Below are positions 1-6,049 of a stretch of DNA of 14,611 bases, piece after piece (the stretch's first letter is position 1; the number at the start of each line of letters is the position of its first letter). The translations under genes were made by a program, and so were the position numbers. The notes beneath the pieces were generated by a model. That model made no database searches and was not told the origin of the DNA. It saw nothing but the letters and a program-made list of their open reading frames with translations. The stretch spans positions 1 to 14,611 of the forward strand of contig JAVBNC010000061.1 in the NCBI GenBank assembly GCA_031551765.1. Direction: 5' to 3'. The DNA comes from JAVBNC01 sp031551765 (GTDB lineage Bacteria; Desulfobacterota; Desulfovibrionia; Desulfovibrionales; Desulfovibrionaceae).

Positions 1-112
1 TTTCCGGTTTTTAACCACGCCCGCGCCCACAACCCCCCCCCCCCCCTTAAAAACCCCAAAAAACCCGCCGCAAAACGCAAAAATTCTTATTTTCCCCCGA
101 ATTACAGAAACG
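1..112. other. Low-complexity contig edge with C14 homopolymer
   Basis: This stretch has no coding potential. It holds a run of 14 C at 33-46, followed by A- and C-rich low-complexity sequence. Read outward from the contig on the minus strand, the run is poly-G, matching the poly-G run at the other end of the window. That symmetry suggests degraded read ends or an assembly edge rather than genuine chromosome, so positions 1-46 should be treated as unreliable. Confidence 0.55.
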
Positions 113-120
113 GGAGCCCT

Positions 121-173
121 CCGCTCCGGCCGTGTTTGTCCCGGTGACATGCCGCGACGTTCAGCCGGAGCGG
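121..173. repeat. 10-bp perfect inverted repeat
   Basis: CCGCTCCGGC at 121-130 is the exact reverse complement of GCCGGAGCGG at 164-173, with a 33-nt spacer. It lies directly left of the multi-hairpin element at 177-303. No T-run follows on either side, so it is not an obvious intrinsic terminator. It may be part of the same repeat-derived block. Confidence 0.4.
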
Positions 174-176
174 ATT

Positions 177-303
177 TAGAGCAGTCGAACATTGAAAATG
201 TTCAACTGCTCTGCAAGGATTTGTCTTCAAATCCTTGCCGCAAGATTGGCGTAGGCGGGCTTTGCCCGCCGTTAAGCGACAATCTCAAAGCGAAACTGCT
301 CTA
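177..303. repeat. Three-hairpin intergenic element with 9-bp terminal inverted repeats (family E)
   Basis: The ends are TAGAGCAGT (177-185) and ACTGCTCTA (295-303), a perfect 9-bp inverted repeat. Inside are three consecutive stem-loops. The first is 178-212, a 15-bp arm (GAGCAGT.GAACATT) with one mismatch and a GAA loop; it uses a second internal copy of ACTGCTCT. The second is 213-238, a perfect 11-bp stem with a TCTT loop. The third is 243-285, AGATTG/CAATCT outside and GGCGGGC/GCCCGCC inside with a TTT loop. No ORF is present. This is the architecture of a non-autonomous, MITE- or REP-like mobile repeat. It is unrelated in sequence to the TTGTCGAAGCCA family elsewhere in the window. It lies 86 nt beyond the stop codon of the DUF2156 gene and could also act as the 3' end structure of that transcript. 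I do not recognise the family. Confidence 0.75.
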
Positions 304-388
304 GCGGAAGGCGGGCTTCGTCTGGGACGTTTTCAGGCGTTGTGCGGCGTGGCCAAAAAGTTCTTCTGAGTACGACGCTGGGGAGGGA

Positions 389-1270
389 TCAGGCGCTCAC
401 CCGCACGGTATTTTTTCTTACGAACGCCACCGGATTGTAGCTTTCCTTGGCTTTGCGCAGGCCCTGGTCGTCCAGGTCCTGCTCGCGGTTGACGTAGGTG
501 TAGGCGTCGCCTTCCTGACGGGCGAAAAAGCAGTTGATGGCCTGGTAAATGCCTTTAAATTCCGTGGTGCCCTTTTCAAAGTGCACGACAAGGGAATCCT
601 CGGTCAGGGGTTCGCCCACAGTGTAGGCCACCACCTTGCCGCCCAGCAGGATGACGCCGCCGGTCAGGTCGGGCAGCACGTCCCAGTAGCGCAAAACGCG
701 CTCCACGGCCGTGTTTTCCGCAAGCAGAGCTTCGGAAACCAGACATTCCCGCCACTGGCACCATTCCTCCTGCATTTTCAGCACGGCTTCCACGCAGTCT
801 ATGGTCATGGGCATATAGGAATAGCCCGGATAGAATTTGAGGAACTGGTTGAGCAGGTTTTTCTTTTTATGGAAGCGGTTGCCGGAAAGCGCGGCCAGCT
901 CTTCCGCCTTGTACAGGTAATCCCAGTGCCCCCGGGTTTCCTCCACGTTGACCTTGCCGGGCAGGGCCTGATCCCACATGGCGGAGAGCTTGAAGGGCAC
1001 GCGGATAAAGCTGCCGTAGACCTGTAATTCTTCCCTCTCCCTCCAGTCAATGGCGGCCCAGTCGCCCATGGGCGCCCAGTACTGCAGTTCGGGCTTGGTC
1101 TGGCGTATCCAGCACAGGGAAGCGCTGAAGCGCCATTCCAGGCCGTAGTGCTCGGCCCAGCCCCAGAGGTTGCCGAAGCTGTAGTCCGCGGCCCGGCTGC
1201 CGGAAGCCCTGTGCAGCTCCCGGTACGTCTGCATTTCGTCCAGAGTGATGGGGTGGAAGCTGTCAGTCAT
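389..1270 (-). CDS. DUF2156 / phosphatidylglycerol lysyltransferase C-terminal-like protein
   Basis: A 293-aa soluble protein resembling the DUF2156 (LPG_synthase_C) family, a GNAT-type double fold related to the catalytic domain of aminoacyl-phosphatidylglycerol synthases. Visible family-like segments are GNRFHKKKNLLNQF (residues 130-143), the beta-strand block GGVILLGGKVVAYTVGE (204-220), LVVHFEKG (227-234) and the C-terminal YVNREQDLDDQGLRKAKESY (259-278). There is no membrane domain, so this is the stand-alone form whose substrate is not established; an acyl- or aminoacyl-transferase role is inference. The ATG has a good ribosome site (AGGAGA, 5 nt upstream). The start overlaps the last 8 nt of the upstream MATE gene, so the two are probably translationally coupled and form one operon. 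Confidence 0.85.
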   Translation of the reverse strand: MTDSFHPITLDEMQTYRELHRASGSRAADYSFGNLWGWAEHYGLEWRFSASLCWIRQTKPELQYWAPMGDWAAIDWREREELQVYGSFIRVPFKLSAMWDQALPGKVNVEETRGHWDYLYKAEELAALSGNRFHKKKNLLNQFLKFYPGYSYMPMTIDCVEAVLKMQEEWCQWRECLVSEALLAENTAVERVLRYWDVLPDLTGGVILLGGKVVAYTVGEPLTEDSLVVHFEKGTTEFKGIYQAINCFFARQEGDAYTYVNREQDLDDQGLRKAKESYNPVAFVRKNTVRVSA

Positions 1271-2726
1271 GCGTCTCTCCTGTGGAGGTAGGTTCGGAAG
1301 GAGCCTTGCGGAGGGAATTTCTTGCCCCGCGCCGCGCCGTCATGGCGAAACGGGCCCAGTTCCGGGTCTGGAAAATGAACAGAATGGCAACGGCTTGAAA
1401 GACCTGAGACAAAAACATGGCCTGAAACACCCCGGCCGATGTCTTCCATAGCACATGCCCAAGCAGCCAGGCCAGGGGCAGGCGCACCAGCCAGGTGGCG
1501 GAACTGTATACGCAAAAAGTGTAAATGGTGGCGCCCGCGCCGGTCATGATCCCGCCCAGAACCATGCTGGCCACGGAAAAGGGCGTGCTCAGCAAATTGT
1601 AGCGCAAATAGGAGACGGCGTGGCCCTGCACGCCCGCGTCCGGCGCGATGAGCGAGGTAAGCTCCGGCACCCAGGGCCAGAGCAGCAGCGCGCCCAGGGA
1701 CATGACCGCACAGCCGGTAAGAATGATGCGCCAGCCCACGCGTTTGGCCTCTTCCTTGTTGCCCGCGCCCAGGCAGTGGCCCACCAGCATGGACCCGGTC
1801 ATGCTGAAGGCGAAAGAGGGCAGAAACAGCACGGATTCCACGCGCATGCCCACGGTCATGCCCGCCAGGGCGTTGATCTGGTCCGTGGGCAAGGACGCGG
1901 TGACGGCCAGCAGCACGATATAGCCCAGCTGCCAGAAAATCTGCATGCCCCCGGCCGGGGTGGCGACCTTGATCAGGTAGGGCAGGGCTTTTTTCTCCCA
2001 GTTCCAAGGCGCGAAAGAAGCGCGGGAAATAAAGCCGTGGCGCATGAGCATGGTCAGATTAAGCAAGGCCGCCGCGCTGACCGCCACAAAAGAGGACATG
2101 GCGATACCTTCCGCCCCGAACCGGGGCAGCCCCCAGTATCCCAGGCCGAAACCCGTGCTGCACACCGCGTTGAGCGCGCAGGCCAGCATGGCGGAGCACA
2201 GGGGGATAAGCACGGACTTTCTGGCCCGGTACATGGCCCCGGTCAGGGCCATCAAATAGTTGGAAGGCAGCGCGGCCAGAAAGAAAAGCCAGAACCGCTC
2301 CGCCAGAGGCAGAATTTCCTCCGGCACCTGGAGCAGCACCAGAATTTCATGGCGCAGGAAAACCCCCGCCGCCAGCACCAGCAAAGAAAAGACCAGCCCG
2401 AACTTCATGACCAGCCCGCCGTAGCGCTGGGCGCGCAGTTTCAGCCCCGCGCCCAAAGACTGGCTCATGGCCGCCACGCTCCCGTTGGCAATGGCCACGC
2501 CCACAATAAGCAGCACGAACTGGCACTGAGTGACCAGCCCCAGAATGGCCTGCACATCGCGGTGAATGCGCCCGGCCACCCACACGTCCGTCAGCCCGAT
2601 CAAAAACTGGCAGAACATGGTCAGGGCCTGCGGCCAGGTCAACGCCCAGATCTCTCGCGTGCTCACCCGGTAAGGCCGGGGAGCGGCGGGATCAGAAAGG
2701 GCTGGCGAACTGGGCACGGGCGGCAT
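1263..2726 (-). CDS. MATE family multidrug/metabolite efflux transporter
   Basis: A 487-aa inner-membrane protein with about 12 hydrophobic segments in two pseudo-repeated halves, typical of MATE (NorM/DinF) antiporters that exchange cations for drugs or metabolites. The first half starts with WPQALTMFCQFLIGLTDVWV (residues 31-50) and carries NGSVAAMSQSLGAG (81-94). The equivalent position in the second half is SMLVGHCLGAGNKEEAKR. The substrate cannot be told from the sequence. The frame stays open upstream to 2999, but those extra 91 codons are translated repeat element (2749 onward), so ATG at 2726 is preferred. Its ribosome site (GGAAA, 10 nt away) is weak. A later GTG at residue 21 is possible. 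The repeat ends 22 bp before this start, so the promoter or leader must lie in, or be read through, the element. The 3' end overlaps the DUF2156 start by 8 nt. Confidence 0.9.
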   Translation of the reverse strand: MPPVPSSPALSDPAAPRPYRVSTREIWALTWPQALTMFCQFLIGLTDVWVAGRIHRDVQAILGLVTQCQFVLLIVGVAIANGSVAAMSQSLGAGLKLRAQRYGGLVMKFGLVFSLLVLAAGVFLRHEILVLLQVPEEILPLAERFWLFFLAALPSNYLMALTGAMYRARKSVLIPLCSAMLACALNAVCSTGFGLGYWGLPRFGAEGIAMSSFVAVSAAALLNLTMLMRHGFISRASFAPWNWEKKALPYLIKVATPAGGMQIFWQLGYIVLLAVTASLPTDQINALAGMTVGMRVESVLFLPSFAFSMTGSMLVGHCLGAGNKEEAKRVGWRIILTGCAVMSLGALLLWPWVPELTSLIAPDAGVQGHAVSYLRYNLLSTPFSVASMVLGGIMTGAGATIYTFCVYSSATWLVRLPLAWLLGHVLWKTSAGVFQAMFLSQVFQAVAILFIFQTRNWARFAMTARRGARNSLRKAPSEPTSTGETHD

Positions 2727-2748
2727 AGCGGCGGTTTCCAAATTTAGA

Positions 2749-3064
2749 TGTCGAAGCCAATTAAGAGTCGAAGAAGGGCTCGATGCGGCACGTCCTGTGC
2801 AGCCCCCTTCGGGCGTCGCTGCGCTCCGTGCGCAACCGCTTCCTGCGGTTGCGAAATCCCTGTACCCGCCAAGGGGCGCGCCCCTTGGAACCCATTCAGG
2901 GTGGTGATTGAAGGGGACAGGAGACGTAAAGTTCTCCCCGTGTCCGCACTCGCTCACATGTCCACCGCGCGCGAAGCCATACCCCTGTCGCGGGGTCAAG
3001 GGGACTCAGTCCTCTTGCGGGTGCAGGGCGGAGCCCCGCTCGCGTTCTCGGATGGCTTCGACAA
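2749..3064. repeat. Composite TTGTCGAAGCCA repeat, copy A (unit 1 long + inverted unit 2)
   Basis: The left end is TGTCGAAGCCAATTAAGAGT (2749-2768) and the right end is TGGCTTCGACAA (3053-3064), an inverted repeat. Unit 1, long form, occupies 2749-2904 and ends in CCCATTCAGGGTGG. It contains a cassette (about 2781-2857) with hairpins GCAC-GTCCT-GTGC (2788-2800) and CGCAACCGC-TTCCT-GCGGTTGCG (2831-2853). A centre hairpin with GGACA/TGTCC arms follows (2915-2945). Unit 2 lies inverted at about 2972-3064. The whole arrangement is the reverse complement of copy B at 4595-4838, apart from the cassette. It fills the spacer between the M15 peptidase gene and the MATE gene, both on the minus strand. 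No conserved ORF is present; the open frames through it are incidental. Confidence 0.85.
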
Positions 3065-3069
3065 TGAAA

Positions 3070-3106
3070 AAGTGATGCGACCCGCCGTCTGCGCGGGGCG
3101 GGTCGC
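3070..3106 (-). terminator. Probable intrinsic terminator of the darP-M15 transcript
   Basis: GCGACCCGCC (3077-3086) and GGCGGGTCGC (3097-3106) form a perfect 10-bp stem with a 10-nt loop. On the minus strand the stem is followed after ATCAC by TTTTT. It lies 103 nt past the M15 peptidase stop. The T-run is displaced by 5 nt, so efficiency is uncertain. A weaker 8-bp hairpin (GCTTTCAA/TTGAAAGC, 3140-3166) lies nearer the stop without a U-tract. Confidence 0.5.
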
Positions 3107-3208
3107 GGATACTTGGGGCCAAGTTGCGTTCAGCGGCTTGCTTTCAAAAGACTGGTAATTGAAAGCGGACCGGCATGAAAGCCTATTGTAAGTCAGATTC
3201 GGGAACTG

Positions 3209-4051
3209 TCAATTATCCGGTCTGGGCTTCTTGATGAGCAGTTCCTGCATGGAAGGGATGGGCGAGCGGGCGTGGGTTAAGAGTTCCGGCCTGTATTCGA
3301 AGTGCATGAAATCAAAGGCGTCCCATTTTCCGCCCCAGATAAAGCCTTCGGCCTCAAAGGCGTCCACAATGGCCTGAGGGTAGTTCTTGCGCGTGGACTC
3401 CACCCGCGCGGCGGGCGGGTTCCACATCCAGTACAGGCCCTTGTCCACGTTCAGGTCCATGGCAATGCCGAAAGCGTGGGCCGAAAGCCTGCCCGTGTCC
3501 TTGACCGGCCGCCAGGAAAAGGTGCCGGGCGAGGGCAGAATGTAGGCCATGTCCGCGGGGTGCGCGGCCACATGGGTTCTCAGCCGGGTCACGACGCGCT
3601 TGAGCGCGGCGGAAGCTCCCTGGCGGCGGTTGAAAATAACCTTTTGCCCCAGGAAATCCACTTCCTCGCAGGACTTCTGCACCTCGGCCGCGCTGGTGCC
3701 GTACAGGGCTTTCAGCAGGGCCTCGTTGCGCAGCCTGCCGGGGTCGAACCCTTTGGCCGGGTGGCGGCCCTGGGTTCCCACGGGGTAAAGCTGCGCCAGG
3801 GTGAGGGCCACGGGCGGGTCGCTCTTGGGCGAAGCCGGGGCCGGGCCGGTAAGCGCTATGGGCACGAGGCCGGGCTTTTGCGGCACGAAATACAACTCGC
3901 CACCCCTAACGGACGGGCTGCCTTCCAGCGTGTAGTTTTGCTTGAGCAGTTCCAGCAACTCGTCGCCCTGCCGGGGCTGCGCGGCCTTGGCTTGGGGCGC
4001 GAAGCAAAGCGCGAAACAAAGACAAACCGAAAAGATCGTCCGGAACGGCAT
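3209..4051 (-). CDS. Exported M15 family metallopeptidase (D-Ala-D-Ala carboxypeptidase/VanY-like)
   Basis: A 280-aa protein with an N-terminal signal peptide: hydrophobic core IFSVCLCFALCFAP, cleavage probably after AKA at residue 23. The mature enzyme should act on peptidoglycan peptides in the periplasm. The C-terminal zinc peptidase domain shows the family SxHxxGxAxD motif as SAHAFGIAMDLN (190-201; His192 and Asp199 are expected ligands) and the second motif WGGKWDAFDFMHFEY (239-253; His250 third ligand). All three metal ligands are present, so it should be active; D,D- or L,D-specificity cannot be decided. The roughly 130-residue N-terminal stretch is not recognised. The ATG is 4 nt after the darP stop and has AGGTG about 9 nt upstream, so the gene is cotranscribed with darP. 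Confidence 0.85.
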   Translation of the reverse strand: MPFRTIFSVCLCFALCFAPQAKAAQPRQGDELLELLKQNYTLEGSPSVRGGELYFVPQKPGLVPIALTGPAPASPKSDPPVALTLAQLYPVGTQGRHPAKGFDPGRLRNEALLKALYGTSAAEVQKSCEEVDFLGQKVIFNRRQGASAALKRVVTRLRTHVAAHPADMAYILPSPGTFSWRPVKDTGRLSAHAFGIAMDLNVDKGLYWMWNPPAARVESTRKNYPQAIVDAFEAEGFIWGGKWDAFDFMHFEYRPELLTHARSPIPSMQELLIKKPRPDN

Positions 4052-4055
4052 GAGG

Positions 4056-4565
4056 TTACACCTGGGAGCTAAGGGATTTCAGAATGCGGAACAGTTCGCG
4101 GAAAGCCTTGGGCGGCGTGCCTTTGGCCCGTTCCGCCCTGGCCTGGGTAATGCAGTGGCGCAGCTTGGGAATTTCCAGGCCGGGGTGTTGCAAGGCAAGG
4201 CCCTGAAGCAACGCGGGCAATTCCGCGTCGTCCGCGGCCAGCAGCCTGTCGCGCAGGTCTTCAAGACGGTGCAGCGCGGCCTTCTCCTCCCGGCCGGGGG
4301 CCAGCAGTTCGTCCAGCTTTTCGCGTATGGCGGCCTCGTCGCCTTCTTCGCGCATCATCCGGCCTATGTACTGCATCTGGCGGCGCCGGGCCTCGTGGGT
4401 CTTCATGTTCCGCCAGTCGCGCAGGGCCACAAACAGGGCCGGGGGCAGGTCAAGGCGCTCCAGAGAGGATACGGGCAGGGCGACGAGCTGCTCGCCCAAG
4501 CCCTGCAGGGCCGTGCTCTCGCGTTTTTTCTGGGAGCGGCTTTTGTCGGTGTATTCTTGATTCAT
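4056..4565 (-). CDS. darP: DarP/YjgA (DUF615) ribosome biogenesis factor
   Basis: A 169-aa, highly charged, helical cytoplasmic protein of the DUF615 family. E. coli DarP (YjgA) binds late 50S precursors and supports peptidyl-transferase-centre maturation. Landmarks that align with E. coli DarP are SRSQKKRESTALQGLGEQLV (residues 9-28), EARRRQMQYIGRMMR (58-72), LEDLRDRL (101-108) and KGTPPKAFRELFR (148-160). Length is close to the 183-aa E. coli protein. The frame could start 14 codons earlier at a TTG (4607), but those codons run into the TTGTCGAAGCCA end of repeat copy B, so ATG 4565 is chosen. No clear Shine-Dalgarno sequence precedes it. The upstream spacer to ubiA is almost wholly repeat B, so expression depends on read-through from ubiA or on a promoter inside the element. 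Confidence 0.88.
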   Translation of the reverse strand: MNQEYTDKSRSQKKRESTALQGLGEQLVALPVSSLERLDLPPALFVALRDWRNMKTHEARRRQMQYIGRMMREEGDEAAIREKLDELLAPGREEKAALHRLEDLRDRLLAADDAELPALLQGLALQHPGLEIPKLRHCITQARAERAKGTPPKAFRELFRILKSLSSQV

Positions 4566-4594
4566 GCTGTGCGTTTTAGGCTGTTTTTTAATAG

Positions 4595-4838
4595 TTGTCG
4601 AAGCCAATTAAGAGTCGGAGCAGGGCGCTGCCCTGCACCCGCAAGGGGGCTGAGCCCCCTTGGCCCCGCGACAGGGGTATGGCTTCGCGCGCGGTGGGCA
4701 TGTGAGCGAGCGAGGACACAGGGGGAACGCTTCAGGTACTCTGTCCTGTCGCTGACCACCCTGAATGGGGTCCAGGGGTGCTAACTCCTGGCGGGAGCAG
4801 GGCAGCGCCCTGCTCTCATTCTTAGATGGCTTCGACAA
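4595..4838. repeat. Composite TTGTCGAAGCCA repeat, copy B (unit 2 + inverted unit 1 short)
   Basis: The ends are TTGTCGAAGCCA (4595-4606) and TGGCTTCGACAA (4827-4838), perfect 12-bp inverted repeats. Unit 2 (4595 to about 4690) has hairpins GCAGGGC/GCCCTGC (4620-4636) and a 10-bp-arm palindrome CAAGGGGGCT/AGCCCCCTTG (4642-4662). It ends with an internal inverted copy of the tip, TGGCTTCG. The centre has AGGACA/TGTCCT arms (4713-4747). Inverted unit 1, short form, occupies about 4756-4838. The copy is copy A turned around and lacking the cassette. It starts 17 nt beyond the ubiA stop and ends 29 nt before the darP start, so it forms practically the whole intergenic spacer. Confidence 0.85.
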
Positions 4839-4855
4839 AATTGTCTTTGCCCGAC

Positions 4856-5752
4856 CTAAACCGCCTTACCCAGGTTCAGCCACTGAAAAAACGCTCCGGA
4901 ATACAGCGCCAGGAGCAAACCCAGGAAAAGCACCAAGGAAACCGCGCCGTTGATGGCAAAAAATGCCAGGTTCAGGCGCGAGAGGTCGTCGGGCTTCACC
5001 AGTTGGTGCTCCCAATAGAGCAGCAGGGCCACGGCGGCGATGACGGCGTACCAGGGCCAGGCCAGGCCGCAGCCCCAGCCGGCCAGCAGCAGGAAAATCA
5101 CCGTGTTGGCGTGGCAGAACGAGGAAACGGTCAAGGCCGCGAGAATGCCGTACCGGGCGGGCGCGGAATGCAGGCCGTGGGCGCGGTCGAAATCCATGTC
5201 CTGACAGGCGTAGAGAATGTCGAACCCAGCTGTCCAGAACAGCACGGCCAGGCCGAACAGCACGGGCGGCAAGGAAAATTGCGCGGTCACGGCCAGCCAG
5301 CCCGCTATGGGTGCCAGACCCAGCACCGCGCCCAGCACGAAATGGCAGAGCCAGGTGAAGCGCTTGGTCAGGCTGTACACCGAGGCAATGGCCAGGGCCA
5401 CCGGGGAGAGCAGAAGGCAGAGTTGGTTCAGGGCCGCTGTGGAAAAGACGAAGCCAAGGGCCATGACCCCACAGAAACTCCAGGCCTGGGGCATGGTTAT
5501 TTCGCCGGTGACCAGAGGGCGGTTGGCGGTTCTGGGGTTCTGGCGGTCGTAGTTCAGGTCCACGATGCGGTTAAAGGTCATGGCGAAAGAACGTATGCAG
5601 ACCATGGCCACGGTGAGCACCAGCAGCAGATACCAGCCCGGCCAGCCCTGGGCCGCCGCGAAAGCGCCCAGGTAGGCGAAAGGCAAGGCAAAGATGGAGT
5701 GTTCGATCTTGACCATGCGGCAGAGCGCGCTGACATTGGAGACTAACGGCAT
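4856..5752 (-). CDS. ubiA: UbiA-family polyprenyltransferase (4-hydroxybenzoate / menaquinone pathway)
   Basis: A 298-aa integral membrane aromatic prenyltransferase with about eight to nine hydrophobic segments. Both Asp-rich prenyl-diphosphate/Mg sites are visible: NRIVDLNYDRQNPRTANRP (61-79; N61, D65, D69) and DILYACQDMDFDR (178-190; D178, Y181, D185, D189), which fit the UbiA YxxxDxxxD pattern. It would attach a polyprenyl chain to an aromatic acid. Organisms of this type make menaquinone through futalosine, where the UbiA homologue is called MqnP, so mqnP is an equally valid label. The substrate is inference, as no other quinone gene is in the window. The start is supported by AGAGAGGTG 5 nt upstream. 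A CATAAT -10-like hexamer precedes it. The gene is flanked by repeat B downstream and two strong stem-loops upstream. Confidence 0.88.
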   Translation of the reverse strand: MPLVSNVSALCRMVKIEHSIFALPFAYLGAFAAAQGWPGWYLLLVLTVAMVCIRSFAMTFNRIVDLNYDRQNPRTANRPLVTGEITMPQAWSFCGVMALGFVFSTAALNQLCLLLSPVALAIASVYSLTKRFTWLCHFVLGAVLGLAPIAGWLAVTAQFSLPPVLFGLAVLFWTAGFDILYACQDMDFDRAHGLHSAPARYGILAALTVSSFCHANTVIFLLLAGWGCGLAWPWYAVIAAVALLLYWEHQLVKPDDLSRLNLAFFAINGAVSLVLFLGLLLALYSGAFFQWLNLGKAV

Positions 5753-5776
5753 GGGACACCTCTCTGGCTTGTGCCC

Positions 5777-5782
5777 ATTATG
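5777..5782 (-). promoter_or_regulatory. Possible -10 element for ubiA
   Basis: On the minus strand CATAAT lies 24 nt before the ubiA ATG, matching five of six bases of the sigma-70 -10 consensus. No convincing -35 lies 16-18 nt upstream (the best is a weak TTTC-type hexamer). The upstream neighbour ends in strong hairpins, which makes a separate promoter likely, but this site is tentative. Confidence 0.3.
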
Positions 5783-5819
5783 TCACAGCGTTGCGCGAAA
5801 GGAAAGCGCGGAACCGGAT

Positions 5820-5859
5820 GAGGGTAGGGTCCTTTTTTACGGAAAAGGCCCCTACCCTC
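5820..5859. terminator. 40-bp near-perfect stem-loop upstream of ubiA
   Basis: GAGGGTAGGG (5820-5829) pairs with CCCTACCCTC (5850-5859), and the pairing continues inward through CCTTTT/AAAAGG, with one mismatched position. The T- and A-tracts are inside the stem rather than after it, so it is not a textbook intrinsic terminator on either strand. It could be a bidirectional terminator, an RNA-stability structure or a protein-binding palindrome. Confidence 0.45.
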
Positions 5860-5993
5860 ATTCTCAAGACCTTGACGGGGAAATCGGGTCCCATGACTGG
5901 AAACCAACAGGTGTATCACAGGAAAAAGGCAATAAAACCCCGGTGCGGCGTAGGGTCCCGCCCGGTAAAGTTTTTGGAAAGAACGATGGGGGG

Positions 5994-6045
5994 CCGGGAG
6001 AAGGGGGAAAACTTTTTTTCAAAAAAGCTCTCCCCCTTCTCCCGG
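5994..6045. terminator. Strong stem-loop at the 3' end of the lipoprotein gene
   Basis: A perfect 15-bp stem (CCGGGAGAAGGGGGA at 5994-6008 with TCCCCCTTCTCCCGG at 6031-6045) encloses an inner CTTTTTT/AAAAAAG hairpin. It starts 5 nt after the lipoprotein stop codon on the minus strand, the position of a transcript end. The U-tract lies within the inner hairpin, so termination might use the inner structure, or the outer stem might protect the 3' end. Confidence 0.55.
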
Positions 6046-6049
6046 TTTA

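Noticed and set aside
1455..2747. 430-codon plus-strand open frame opposite the MATE gene
   Set aside because: It is Gly/His/Gln/Arg-rich, as expected for the antisense of a GC-rich membrane protein gene, with no recognisable domain.
2727..2999. N-terminal extension of the MATE frame (91 codons)
   Set aside because: The codons are translation of repeat copy A (unit 1 sequence); similar peptides appear from the other copies. The MATE fold begins after ATG 2726.
2748..3158. 136-codon plus-strand frame across repeat A
   Set aside because: It lies in repeat DNA; equivalent frames are broken in the other copies, so it is not a conserved protein.
4566..4607. Earlier TTG start for darP
   Set aside because: The extra 14 codons begin inside the repeat B tip and match nothing in the DarP family.
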